Below, one piece after another: positions 1 through 10,495 of a stretch of DNA of 32,374 nucleotides; within the stretch, counting starts at the first letter, position 1; every line of letters starts with the position of its first letter. Both the position numbers and the translations under genes were made by a program. The DNA is from Chara braunii (Eukaryota > Streptophyta > Charophyceae > Charales > Characeae), in NCBI GenBank assembly GCA_003427395.1, contig BFEA01000636.1, positions 769,566-801,939 of the forward strand, in the 5' to 3' direction. The notes below the pieces were generated by a model. That model saw only the letters and a list, made by a program, of their open reading frames with translations, ran no database searches and had not been told where the DNA came from.

Positions 1-812
1 TGACATCTACACTAGGGGAATGGTCACCGAAGTATCCTAGGATGAAGGGAAAGACACATAGGCATCCAAATCAGCAAAATGACAAGTTTGATGACTTCCA
101 CACTAGGGGAATGATCACTGAAGTATCCTAGGATGAAGGGCAACACACATAGGCATCCAAATCAGCAAAATGACAAGTTTGATGACTTGTACACTAGGGG
201 AATGATCACCAAAGTATCACAAGATGAAGCGCTTCACACCCAAGCACCCAAATCAGCAAAATGACAAGTTTGATGACATCTACACTAGGGGAATGATCAC
301 CGAAGTATCCTAGGATGAAGCTCAACACACATAGGCATCCAAATCAACAAAGAGACAAGTTTGATGACGTCTACACTAGGGGAATGATCACCGAAGAATC
401 ATAAGATGAAGCGCTTCACACTCAAGCACCCAAATCAGCAAAATGACAAGATTGATGATATCTACACTAGGGGAATGATCACCGGAGTATCCTAGGATGA
501 AGCGCAACACACATAGGCACCCAAATCAGCAAAATAACAAGTTTGACGACATCTGCACTAGGGGAATGATCACCGAAGTATCCTAGGATGAAGTGCTTCA
601 CACCCAAGCACCCAAATCAGCAAATTGATAAGTTTGATGATATTTACACTAGGGGAATGATCACTGAAGTATCCTAGGATGAAGCGCAACACACATAGGC
701 ATCCAAATCAGCAAAATGACAAGATTGATGACATCTACAATAGGGGAATGATCACCGAAGTATCTAAAGATGAATCGCAACATGTACAAGCATCAAAATC
801 AGCAAAACTCAC
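1..812. repeat. 91-bp satellite array (about 9 units)
   Basis: The segment is a head-to-tail tandem repeat. The anchor 'gatgac..ctacactagggg' recurs at 1, 92, 183, 274, 365, 456, 547, 638 and 729, so the period is exactly 91 bp with no indels between units. Units differ by substitutions only; the best conserved core is ACTAGGGGAATGATCACCGA. Two unit subtypes can be told apart by 'caacacacataggca' versus 'cttcacacccaagca' in the second half, and they are interleaved, which hints at higher-order organisation. Because 91 is not a multiple of 3, a coding role is unlikely. The array is cut by the left window edge, so its true size is unknown. It ends near 812, where polypurine DNA begins. Confidence 0.95.
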
Positions 813-814
813 TG

Positions 815-990
815 TTTTGGAGGGAGGAAGAGGATGACGAAGGGGGAGATGAAGAAGGGGAGGAGGGGTAGGAGGAGGGGGGGAAAGAAGGGAAGAAGAG
901 GAGAAGGAAGAAGAAGAGAGAAAAGACGGAGGAGGGGGAAGAGAGGAAGAAGAAGAAGAAGAAGGAGAGGGAGAAAGGAGGAAGGAGGAG
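815..990. repeat. Polypurine (GGA/GAA)n tract
   Basis: The tract is almost entirely A and G on the plus strand, built from gga, gaa and aga runs. A shorter pyrimidine-rich stretch follows at about 1085-1130. The open frames across it (Lys/Arg/Gly/Glu on one strand, Ser/Pro/Leu on the other) come from the composition and are not genes. Confidence 0.85.
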
Positions 991-2090
991 GGGAAACTCC
1001 CGCCCTTCCCACTCACCTCTTGTTGGTCCCTGTGCAGTGGAGTCCCAACCTTGGCCCTCAGCCCCTTAGGTATGTCTTCCCCACCTCCCAAGTCTCTCTC
1101 CTCCTCCTCTCACTCCTCCTTTCAAGTTATGGCAAGTTCCTACCTCTAAGGCTATGGAGTCCTTCCCTCTAGGAGGGCTATGGGGACCCCGTTTAGCCTC
1201 TCCTTCTACCTCACAGCCTGGGGGTATGGCGGATCACTTCCCTCGCTTCTCTCTAGCCTCTAGGCCTTCTCCCTCAGTCCTATCACCATAGCCAGGCTCC
1301 AGGCTAGCTTCGACTCTCACTTCCTTGCTCTATTCCACTAGCATTCTCTCACGGACTCATTTTGGCAGCATGGACTCCTCTCATGCTCAAGTGGGAGTGG
1401 CGGCCTGCACCTCCAGCTTATGTAGGCTGAAACTGGTGCACCGCCCCACCCCTAGGCCTCTCCAAGTGCCCCTAGGTGGACTGAGGTGCCCCCAATCGGT
1501 TTTGGCCTATCTAGAGGTACCTGGACCTTATTTCAGCCAGGTACATGCAGTCCGAGAGGCTGGTACCTTCTCGGACTACCCCGTGGCCTACCCCGGCCTC
1601 CTTTTACTTCAAAAAGAGCTGCCTTTTGGGGTACCCCTTTCCAAAATGCAGCCTTTACTGAAAATTGAGGGCTTAGAGGCCCTGTTCTTGTCTTTTTCCA
1701 GGTCTAGGCCTCTTTTGGGTAGGCCGTTGCACTTTTCCAAGTGGCGGCACAATCTCAGCCTTGAATTTGGCTGAGATCTATGGTCCCCACTATTCCGAGC
1801 TACCCCCAAGCTCCCCTTGCCCCAAAGTTGGGCCTTTTACTTCAATTTTCGATTTTTTTGGTGTATCTGGCCCAATCCCTGGGCCAAATACACAGTTTTG
1901 TCTTGTTCCTCTCTTGGTTTTCCCTCCATTTTGCTGCCAACTCATTCTGGAGCAAGCCGTTTTGTGTCAGCCCACAAAAAACGGCTAGATCTCCTCCTCC
2001 ACAAGATCTGATTCCAGATCTATGGCCCAAAAAAGAACCGGCCAACTCACATCAGCATTTTTTTTTTTTTTTGCTGCTTAAATTCAGGTA
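991..2090. other. No gene recognised
   Basis: A 149-codon plus frame at 1325-1774 and a 117-codon frame at 1780-2133 are open. Their translations are rich in Leu, Pro and Ser with no motif I recognise, and neither has a supporting homologous copy in the window. I regard them as chance frames. A T-tract lies at 2060-2073. Confidence 0.5.
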
Positions 2091-2144
2091 TTGCAGAGAT
2101 AACTTATCTCTGCAATTCGGACTGCCCTCCTAGGATCTAGGAGG
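2091..2144. repeat. Two consecutive perfect hairpins
   Basis: Hairpin 1 has 12-bp perfect arms, ttgcagagataa (2091-2102) and ttatctctgcaa (2104-2115), with a 1-nt centre. Hairpin 2 has 8-bp perfect arms, cctcctag (2126-2133) and ctaggagg (2137-2144), with a 3-nt loop. A T-tract lies just upstream at 2060-2073. They could be the tip of a foldback element or an RNA structure; no function can be assigned. Confidence 0.6.
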
Positions 2145-3319
2145 AATGAGGTCATCATTGAGACCTGCCAGTCCCTATCGCTGCAGTCCTAACCTGGTGG
2201 CACATTTTTCTCCACCCTTTCCTCCTCCTTTGTCTCATTCTCCCTCTTTTTCTCTCCTTTCTCTTTTATTACTGTCGAGACGAGTGTCCAGCAACTATTC
2301 CTCCTCTTTCTAGTTGTTGGACCTTTCCCAAGGCCTGTTTTTGCAATCGACATATGGTCGTTACTGTAACGAGCGTGAGGCTGAGGGTGAGCCGAGGGAG
2401 AGGAGAGAGAGGGAGAGAGTGAGAGCACACATACACACTCACTCACTCGACACGACTGACTCNGACTGAGGATCGGACGCAGACACAGTGGCAAGGCACA
2501 AAGTCGAAGTCTTGGATTCCGAATGCCGAAACGGCAAGTCACACTGAGTACGAGTACAGCAGCAGAGAACTGGTCGAGACTCNNCCCNGTACCGTACGGG
2601 GAGCCGGCATAAGTACCGGTGACANGTACNGTACCAGGGGCATTTCTGCAAAGGCCCCGAGGGCAGAACTAAAAAAATGCAGTATTTGAAAGTGGCGCCC
2701 GAATTGCAGCATGGCGCCAGTTGTCCAAAATCCTACGGTACCAAAGGAGGGGTTTGGAAAAAGGGTGCCAGGCCGAAAATGGGATGCAGCCGAAACAGCA
2801 AAAGATAGACCAGGGATCGAGCCCTGGCGAAGTCCGTAACAGTTACACCTCGGACTGCAATAGGGACACCCCCAAGGTCCAAGGGGGCTCCTTTTTGCTG
2901 CCGCCACTTCCAGTTCGATGCCCCCCTTGCTCCGATTTTCTCCGGCCAGCCATTTCTCCACGTGGGCCCCTCGAAACTTTGTTTTTCTTGGTCTGGCTGG
3001 TCCGGAATAACCTGGACTGCTAGCTGGCCCTCCCTCACTGCCGCTACTTCCTTCTCTCTTTCCCCGTGGGCAACCCCTATCGGCGCGTGCCGCGTCCTCC
3101 GTCTTTCCCGCGTCACGCCTGCCTCTTTTCGTTCCGTCGATAATTTTCGTCGACGCCCGCCTTCTCCCTATCCTCTTATTATTCCTAGTCTGTTTCCCCT
3201 TTTCTGGCGTCGTCTCAGGCGACGACCTGTTTCTCCTTAGGTCATCATGCGTCCCCGTCGCCCAGTCGTTCGTTGTTCCGTCGACGGTTCCCGATACTAG
3301 TCCCGCCGGTAATTCCGCA
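2145..3319. other. No gene recognised; pyrimidine and GA/CA-rich tracts
   Basis: A pyrimidine-rich tract occupies about 2199-2275, and a GAGA tract followed by CACTCA repeats occupies about 2395-2450. Short N runs occur at 2583-2630. A 282-codon minus frame (2539-3387) is open but is rich in Arg, Gly, Ser and Pro with no domain, and it lies in GC-rich DNA where long chance frames are expected. Two adjacent palindromic stems lie at about 2816-2866 (CCAGGG/CCCTGG and AGTCCG/CGGACT). Confidence 0.45.
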
Positions 3320-3540
3320 TTTTCGCCCGGTCCCACGTGGTCCCTGACACTTTGTCCTGTCGATACCATGTCTTCGCTTGGTTTCACGTGGTCTCAGGCA
3401 CTTTGTTCCATCGGCACCACATCTTCTCTTAATCTCACGTGGCCCCCGACGCTTTGCTCTGCCGATGCCACATCTTTTCTCGGTTTTGTGTGGTCCCCGG
3501 CGCTTCGTCCCGCTGATACCACGTCTTCTCTCGGTTTTTC
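3320..3540. repeat. 51-bp minisatellite (about 4.3 units)
   Basis: The phrase 'tcttctctcggttt' or its variants recurs at 3320, 3371, 3422, 3473 and 3524, a strict 51-bp period with substitutions only. Since 51 is a multiple of 3, every frame stays open or closed together; the plus frame from 3368 reads as a 17-residue repeat of the type TSSLGFTWSPALCSADT. No start context or flanking domain supports a protein, so I call it a minisatellite. Confidence 0.85.
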
Positions 3541-3989
3541 TGACGTCCCTCTGTCTCTCGGCGATCTCCGCTCCCTGCTCCTATTGCGTCCCGCATGCTA
3601 TTCCGTTCCGGGTGCCGGCTCCCACCTAACCTGCGGTCTCCTTGGCCCTCTCGCCGCCGTGTCACGTCTTGCGCCCTGTCCCTTCCCGCTTCCTTCCTTC
3701 CCTTGCTGCGCACCTCCTACGCTACTACCGACTTCCCGGCGGCCCTTCTCCATCCTCGGGGAAAGACTCGCCCCTGTTATTCTCTCACATTCCTTTGCCG
3801 CTTCCTGCTTAGACAGTCCCTTTCTAGTTTGGCGGTCCTTACGACCCTGGGCAGCCTCTAGCTTCCTATTGTCTGTGCCCATGCTTCCGATCTTTCGAGC
3901 ATTCCTGTTTCCGGTTTTCTCTGCCGTGCACAAATTGGTCATATTCAGTCTCTCGAGTAACGGGAAATCATTCGGGACTCACCAGTCCT
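3541..3989. other. No gene recognised
   Basis: GC-rich DNA in which the plus open frame that begins in the 51-bp repeat runs on to 3991 without a recognisable motif. The left edge of the adjacent retrotransposon fragment is at about 3990, judged by where similarity to the second copy at 18512 stops. Confidence 0.4.
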
Positions 3990-5955
3990 GACACCGATTT
4001 GGCGCAATGCAGGCAAACCCCTTTCTTCATTCCGAGTTTTCACTCAATTTCACTAATCTGGAGATCTACCCATGATCCTCTGGTTTGGGTGCAATCTTTG
4101 CTCCTTTGGGGAGGTGAATGGTGTTAGAGTTGTTCTCTACTTTTTTCCTCGACCTTTTACATTTGAAGGCAGTTTTTTTAAAGGCATTCATTGATTCATC
4201 ATCATCCTCGGTTTCAGATTTGTACGTCGAAGAACACGCCAAGTAAGCATCTTGCTATTGATCGGCATCAAGAGCATAACCATTTGCACCAGCTTGATCA
4301 TCGGACTCTAGCAGGTCGTGTGATGCAAAACAGTTGTTGCCTCCATGCCGTTTGCAACCCAAGGTCTTCTTGACGCTACCAGCTGAGTGAAATAGGTCTT
4401 GTGCCTCTAGCCTGACTACATCCTTCATGAGCGAAAGCCAGTCTGTGTATCCGTTGAGTCCTAGCCCAAGACAATTAGTAATGGTTGAAGGAACCATGCC
4501 TTCGACAACATCCAGACATGATTGTGCTGTCATCCCCAAGCCTGGTGTGGCAAAGAGATTGTTGAGATGTGTCATCAGGTTTTTCATTTTTTTCGCCCAC
4601 TTGCTACGTTTGACATAGTCAAGTCGGTACCTTGCTCTTGCTGCAGCGTGTCGATCCTGATAGCGTTTGATGAAGAGTTCCTCGAGTGCAGTGATCTCAA
4701 TGATCTTTAGCCACTTGTTCATGTCCACTCTGGCATATCCGGCCTGTATGGCTTGAAGCTCAACCCAGCTCCGTACTTCGGGCACGACATTGGTTCCCAC
4801 GACAACAAATTGAGTAACTGGGGAAGTTCCCAAAATGTCGAAGTATGCCCACATAGCCGTGAGCCAGGACATGACATCGTCCTTCTCGTCGTATCTGGAC
4901 GGTAACACGGTCCCCTTCTTATCCGCATAGGAAAAGCCATTATTAGGACCAGGATCTGGAGGAACTGGAACTAGGATTGCACCAACTGCAAGGCTCCCTA
5001 CGCCACTACTTTGTGCAACAGCAGTGGAATGTGCACTTGTTGCAGGTCCCATATTCGTCAAGCTCAAGGATGGAGAAGAGAAGAGAGGGGCGTAGGTGGT
5101 AGACAAAGCAGCAGAATTCGGTGCATTTGGCAGAAGTGGGGGGTTGAGATTAGCCTGAAACAGATCTGCAAATTTATGCAATTGGTCATTGTGAGCCTTC
5201 TCCATCCAGGCTATGGTTCCCCGCAGATCTTTTACCTGATCAAGCAGTTGGGAGACCAAACCGGGGAGAGGGTCCATGATGTGGCAGTCGATTAGTCCTT
5301 GCATGTAGGCGACTAAGTGTGGCTCTATCTCCTCATCTGGTAAGGCGAGAACAATTTTAAGCACATCCTCATGGCCGTGTATAGTGGCCTTCCTCTTTTC
5401 TTCTAACGCCTCTTCCTCCAACTTCGCCTCCTTTTTCAGTGCACTCTCAAAGAGGGCCTTAAAGAGTGGTTTATCCTCTGCGTCTGCAACGTCCATTTGT
5501 GCCTTTAGACTCACCGAAGCTTTTACTATTGTTGCTGCCATGTTAGTCCTACCGGGGTCTTCAACATGCAAGTCAGAAAAAAGTCTGGGCACTTTTCTCA
5601 AGGTAAGTACTCTCTGCCCTTTTCTTCGGACGAACACTCCGTTTACCTTTTTTGACACCCTCAAGAAAGACACTCAGTACTCTCTCTCTCCTTCCTCTCT
5701 ATTTTGTCTACGATCGTGTCGGTACAGTCATTTGTCAACCCAATGAAAGAAACAACTTAAAAGCAATTAGAAGAGAAGGTAGAACTCCTAGCCAGAGTGG
5801 CAATTCATTTGGACTNGAGAGCAGACATAAAAAATTAAAATAAAACAATTCAAGAGATCTGATTCAACAACACAGTCTGGTCCGACTANGTAAGAGATCC
5901 CCTCAAGCCTAGCCGGACTCAGTCCTGTAAANACACAACAAATCGAATTCAAAGT
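3990..5955 (-). mobile_element. Ty3/gypsy-like retrotransposon fragment, copy 1
   Basis: This segment aligns along its length with 18512-22518 on the same strand; the second copy carries an extra 2.08-kb plastid insert. Similarity starts at 3990 inside the zinc-knuckle codons of the gag-pol region, so protease, RT, RNase H and integrase are missing from this copy. It ends at about 5955 in the leader (shared phrase 'acaacaaatc.aattcaa' with 22518). I found no LTR or primer-binding site. The fragment therefore holds the leader, gag and the first Cys pair of the zinc knuckle. It is less decayed than copy 2. Confidence 0.85.
4255..5541 (-). CDS. Gag-like capsid protein of Ty3/gypsy-type element
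   Basis: Structural (capsid-like) polyprotein of an LTR retrotransposon, expected to package element RNA in the cytoplasm. The frame is open for 472 codons from 5673, but I choose the ATG at 5539-5541 (MAATIVKAS), giving 428 aa. The equivalent ATG is kept in copy 2, whereas upstream codons are out of frame there because a T-run is one base shorter. After an acidic, Lys-rich N-terminus (ALKKEAKLEEEALEEKRKA) and a Pro/Ser-rich middle, the retrotrans_gag-type helical core starts at YDEKDDVMSWLTAMWAYFD and includes WLKIIEITALEELFIKRYQD and the helix around MKNLMTHLNNLFATPG. It ends in an acidic tail (ESDDQAGANGYALDADQ). Codons further downstream would reach the zinc knuckle but the copy is truncated there. 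The family assignment rests on motif layout and on my memory of similar Chara proteins. Confidence 0.8.
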   Translation of the reverse strand: MAATIVKASVSLKAQMDVADAEDKPLFKALFESALKKEAKLEEEALEEKRKATIHGHEDVLKIVLALPDEEIEPHLVAYMQGLIDCHIMDPLPGLVSQLLDQVKDLRGTIAWMEKAHNDQLHKFADLFQANLNPPLLPNAPNSAALSTTYAPLFSSPSLSLTNMGPATSAHSTAVAQSSGVGSLAVGAILVPVPPDPGPNNGFSYADKKGTVLPSRYDEKDDVMSWLTAMWAYFDILGTSPVTQFVVVGTNVVPEVRSWVELQAIQAGYARVDMNKWLKIIEITALEELFIKRYQDRHAAARARYRLDYVKRSKWAKKMKNLMTHLNNLFATPGLGMTAQSCLDVVEGMVPSTITNCLGLGLNGYTDWLSLMKDVVRLEAQDLFHSAGSVKKTLGCKRHGGNNCFASHDLLESDDQAGANGYALDADQ

Positions 5956-7601
5956 GTACTACACAATGCAAGAGAGAATTTAGTGGTGTCAAAGATGCGA
6001 GTCAAGCGGTGGACCGTGCGGTAAAGTCCATGAAACGTCTCAGTTGAGATNCCCTAAGCGGCGANTGTCTTGGTCCGAAAGCATGAACTCCGATTCCCAG
6101 CAAGGTAGAGCAAGGTGACTGGCATCAACAGATTTGGGCCTGAGGGGCCCTCCTTGCCTGGGGCCAATCCTACCGGGTCCAAAAGGGTCCCAGTTGAGTC
6201 AAGGCTGGGTCCCAACCAACAAGAGTTCCACAAAGATTTACTTTTCGAATGGATTCATAATGCAAATTTCCTCAGACCCTGTTCCAGGGTCCCCAATTAT
6301 TGCAGTCCCTAGACCCTACCGGTAGCTATATCTTAGGGTCTGTAGGTGTAGACGTCGCGGGTGAGTAAGTACAGTACCTGTAGGAGCATGCCACTCCCCA
6401 NAGTCCAAATTTTGCAGCAGCCTACCAACGGAAGTTGGGGACTTTCCCAAAATAGCAACTTGGCAAGGCAAAGGCCGAAGGAGGCCAATACCAATTNAAG
6501 TAGACACACCCAGCCCACTGCAACTATATATTTTGGGCTATAGTGNCGNAGGACAGTCAGTTGTTCATTTCACAAATTGTGGAAGTGNTGCTGGAGCTTG
6601 TGNGGACTAGCGACCTGGATATAGAAGTGCGCTGAAGGGAGGAAGAAGACTAGCGCCCTGGCTGCGGCAGACCTCCATAGCTAGGAGAGGGAGATGAAGT
6701 GTTTGGCAGCCATAGCCGCCCGTTTGTTGTGAGGCACACAATAAAGGCATTCCGGGTAGATCCAAGACATTGCAGTGGGAGGAACAGTAGCAGGGAGCAT
6801 CGTGGGATGAACAATGCAAAGATGTGAGTGGACAGATAGAGAGTAAGAGAGGGAGAGAAGAAGCAGATCGGAGGGGGAGAAAGTCAGGTACTTACCGGAG
6901 TGTGTTGCAGCGGTTGAGAGCGCAGTCCCAAACTTTTCTTTTACAATTGTATATTATTTGTAATTTGAGTGGAATTTCAAATTGGCACTGTTCATGGCCA
7001 TAGCCCAAGCTTGTGTGTTCTTTATGTGAATGCTCCCAATTTGCGTGTGGTATTTTGAGTTGGATCTTGTGGGGATCATTGCACTGGCATTGGAGCTATT
7101 ACCCATTGCCCTACGGTGGTGGAAGAAAGTTCGCAAAGCATAAGGCTGACGGGTGTGTGTATATCGGCGTCTCACTGTAGCCGACGAGAAAAAGAAGGAA
7201 AAAGGTGCTGAATTAAGATTGGACCAGGATCTACATACCTGTAGCAGACCAAGATCGGCGGAGCGACATCGTGAAGACTGAAGTGAATTGTTGTCTTCCC
7301 TTAGCCCTACTCATTGAAGCTTTTGTTGTTTTTGTGAAATTTCCACGTATTTCCTTAGTGACGGCTACTGCTGGTCGAGAATTGTAGACGTCACCACATC
7401 AAGTGGAGTCTGACCCAAAGTCAGGTAGAAATACGTGTTAAGATTAGTGAAGTTGTGGGTTAAATCTACGTGGTGAGGAGGTGGAGCNTACTTACCCCTG
7501 TGCCGATCTTTCGCCATGAATGANTACCCGATGTTTGCTCTCCTTTTCATGTTTGTCATTTGGCAGCCCCTCCTACTGTTCATTTTTCCGTTGGGTTTAG
7601 G
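5956..7601. other. No gene recognised; N-spotted DNA
   Basis: Many single N bases occur. Short open frames (60-73 codons) have no motif. The right part (about 6840-7600) may be the leader of the gag relic that starts at about 7602, but I found no primer-binding site or LTR to prove it. Confidence 0.4.
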
Positions 7602-9010
7602 ATGACCGTGGTCACAAAGTCTGTCAGAGTCACCGAGCCATACACAGCGGAGGGACAGGCAGAGATAAACCGACGGTTGAAAGAGAAAAAGGAGGAGAAA
7701 GCAAAGAAGAGAGAGGAAGAGTTGAAAACGNAGATGGAGGTGGAGAAGAAGAAGTTGGAAGAAATGGCAAAACAATTNGAGGAGAAGATGCTGAGGCANC
7801 TGGAGGAGGANAAGAAAAAGATTGAAGAAGAAGAGGAAAAGGTGGAGNTGCAGGTGCAAGATNGGGAGGAAGGCATGGTGGAGTATATGCTCCCGAAGGA
7901 AGAGGAAGCAGGGGAGNGCAACTANGAGACNACCCTAAGTTGTTATCAGGATATTCCTGAAGTTCGGGCNGCGCAGTTTGATTACCACGTACAACGGCCT
8001 GAGGATGAGACTGCAGAAGATTGCTACATTTANAAAGATTGTAGAGACTGCTATGACCAAGGAGAGAGAATATTTGATAATGGAGAGAGATGCCAAAATA
8101 CAGCTTAGACTGGNGNCGCANAAGAGAAAGGAATGTGAAGANGCNAANAGGCTGCNAGAGGAAGGATAATCCTTGCGCAGGAGGATGCAAACGCANAAGG
8201 AGAAACCGAAAGATGTAGAGTCTAGGTTGNCCCTCCTCACNGACNNTGTGATCCACTCCNCCNAGGAAANCGCTGTGCTCCNTAAGGCTGTGAAAAAAAT
8301 AGAAACCCGTCAAGAAGATCAGACGGGTAAGTGGAAAAACTTTACAGTCGCAGTTCTCAGCAATGTGAACGAGCAAACCTCCTNTTATGNCATGCAACTG
8401 GAACAGTTCTNCACAAAGAAGATANTTCGTACCATCGCTAAAGAAAAAGGCCTTGAGTGGAAGTGGAAAGGCCATTGGGGGAGGAGACCCTTCCAACGGA
8501 GTAGGGGGGAGCCTGATTAAGAGAGAGAGAATTAAGGTAAAGNTCCCTGACACGTATTCGGGGAAGAGAGGAAAACTTTGATCGGTGGGAATCGACAATC
8601 NAATCGTATGCATATGCGCAATTCATTCCAGAGGGAGACAAAGTTTTGATGGCTTATTCGTGCCTAAGTGGCGCTGTTGCGGATTTCGCACTATCGCTAG
8701 CCAACGCGGCAGGCTGAGGTCGTGATGTGGTAGCATACTCGCAGAGGACGACTCTCAATACCTTAGATGCTATCTGCAACCGATTTGAGGATAAGACCAG
8801 AGTCATGAGGACCGCAGACAAGTGAACAACATTCACCTTAGAAAGTGGAAGAGTGTGTCAGGCTTGAAGGCCACGATGGATGAGCTATTGCAGACCCCGG
8901 ATCATGGACTGACCCCCGAANAGATTTTGAACAACTTCACAAGAGCCATCCCTGATTCCATGANCACCAACCTCTATGNTAAGATCAAAGAGGANGACAT
9001 GACATTCTAA
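7602..9010 (+). pseudogene. Broken gag of a second retrotransposon family
   Basis: Remnant of an LTR-retrotransposon gag, different from the 4255-5541 family. From the ATG at 7602 a long charged coiled coil runs through runs such as RRLKEKKEEKAKKREEE. Near 7975 the coding phase moves to another frame, in which the coil continues (LIMERDAKIQLRL). A TAA interrupts it at 8167-8169. Around 8460-8520 the phase moves again, leading into PDTYSGKRGK at about 8547, and once more at about 8575 into a gag-core-like stretch (FDRWEST, YAQFIPEGDKVLMAYSCLSG, TLNTLDAICNRFEDKTRVM). Then come a TGA, a TGA and a further frame change to the last piece (WKSVSGLKATMDELLQTPDH), ending at 9010. With about four frameshifts, several stops and many N bases it cannot be functional as read; some shifts could be sequencing errors. 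Confidence 0.75.
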
Positions 9011-9961
9011 GTCCACATGACCCCCACAAGCCCCACCAGATAGGCTAGGGGACAGACAGGGGGCACTTTAGGACCGATTAGGCCCTGTGTCGTGTCAGTC
9101 AAGTCACGGCCCCGTAGGTCGATAGGCCAAGACAGGCGACAGGCCCTGGCGCACGTTTTGGCACCAGACTCNGGAGGCTGTGCCGTTTTGTGAGGCACTG
9201 GTCGTTGAGGCCCAGCTTCAGCTTGGGCGCCAGTTTAGGCGTCAGTTTTTTGAGTTCAAGGCACAGTTGGGGCCGGACCAACACTGTTTATAGTTGGTCA
9301 GCCTCAGCCTCAGCCTCAGCCTCAGCAGGCATTCGTGGAGGTTTGTGTAGGAGCTCTTCAGTAGTCGACAATAGTGTTAGGCTCCAGTGCTAGTTAGCAC
9401 AGCTGCAATGCAACTCTAAGGAGAGAGAGGGAGAGAGGTTTGGGACTGGGCTATACCGGAGGCCAAGGGACATACCTGTCGGCACCAGCGCTCCATCTTC
9501 GTCGTCTGTGCGTTCATACCAGCATCAAGACGACACCTTTTGCAGGTTAGTACCTGACATCCAGCTGAGAGAGAGGGATCTTCTTCCTCTCTTCCTCCTC
9601 GAGTCCATCTTTCTTTTTTTTCTCCCTCCTCCCATTCTCTTCGTGCGACTTTGAGAGAGAGGGAGAGATAGAGTTATGATATTGAGACGTGGCAACATCG
9701 AGGTTCAAATATGACATGTGAGCAATGACATTGTGGGAGACTATTTTGAGATTGGTATTGACGACATTCTGAGTTGACGCCATCTGTCCTTTTTCTCCCC
9801 TTCGTCTCTTCTTCCTCCTCATCTGTGCATGTCGTAGCCTGGAGGCTGGTGCTTTCTTCCTTGTGTTACAACGCCAGACCTCCCTTCACATTGTGTGATG
9901 ATGATGATAATCATGATGAGTTGCAGTCTGTGTCACGATATTGATTGGGTCTGATTATTTG
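9011..9961. other. No gene recognised; hexamer microsatellite inside
   Basis: The stretch contains a (TCAGCC) hexamer repeat of nearly five units at 9298-9326, a GA-rich tract at 9420-9439 and pyrimidine-rich tracts at 9581-9635. The 91-codon minus frame at 9547-9822 has no recognisable domain. Confidence 0.5.
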
Positions 9962-10075
9962 TATTTCAGTCTTTCGCTGTGCTATCGTTACTACATCTAT
10001 GAGAGATCGGTTCATTGATATTTCAGTCTTTTGTTGTGCTATCCTTACTACATCTATGAGAGATCGGTTCTTGGT
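9962..10075 (+). repeat. 57-bp tandem duplication
   Basis: The sequence beginning 'tatttcagtct' at 9962 is repeated at 10019 with only a few differences ('actacatctatgagagatcg' is identical in both units). The period is 57 bp and there are two units. Confidence 0.85.
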
Positions 10076-10172
10076 TCTGGTCTGCACCATATTAGCATGC
10101 GACAGTTTGGTATACGGAGCAGACCTCTCAGAAGAGGATCTACCCAACCAAAGTTACCATCTTGATAGACCA

Positions 10173-10229
<57 letters not shown>
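10173..10229. repeat. (ATTG)n tetranucleotide microsatellite
   Basis: About 14 uninterrupted ATTG/GATT units. Confidence 0.97.
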
Positions 10230-10329
10230 CTGATTAATAGGTTGATTAAAAAACTAACCGATAATTCTTTTTCTTTTAGTTGTATTATTAGGTCGTAAAT
10301 TCGAATTGAATTTAGGAAGTCTGCGACTT

Positions 10330-10495
10330 TTAGAAATCCATGAATTTCGGAATTCTGTGAATTTTGGAATCCCACGAATTTCGGAATTTCACGAAGTTTG
10401 GAATTCCGTGAATTTCGAATTATGCAACTCTTAGAATTCTGCGAATTTCAGAATTCCGCGAATCTCAAAATTGCAAATTTCACGAAATTCGATTA
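10330..10495. repeat. Degenerate GAATTTCG/GGAATTC short repeat
   Basis: The words gaatttcg, ggaattc and cacgaa recur every 18-23 bases in imperfect copies, many of them partly palindromic (GAATTC). The period varies, so it is a decayed minisatellite and not a clean array. Confidence 0.6.

Noticed and set aside
1-812. CRISPR-like array
   Set aside because: The 91-bp units are contiguous with no unique spacers, and the DNA is eukaryotic.
735-1172. Overlapping ORFs of 112-118 aa on both strands
   Set aside because: They come from the polypurine tract and consist of Lys/Arg/Gly/Glu or Ser/Pro/Leu runs.
2693-2720. TGGCGCCCGAA, resembling a tRNA-Lys primer-binding site
   Set aside because: Only 11 bases match, a near copy (ATGGCGCCAG) lies 18 bases on, and there is no LTR end or gag beside it.
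2539-3387. 282-aa minus ORF in GC-rich DNA
   Set aside because: Low-complexity Arg/Gly/Ser/Pro composition, no domain, and part of the other strand is open too; a long chance frame is the simpler reading.
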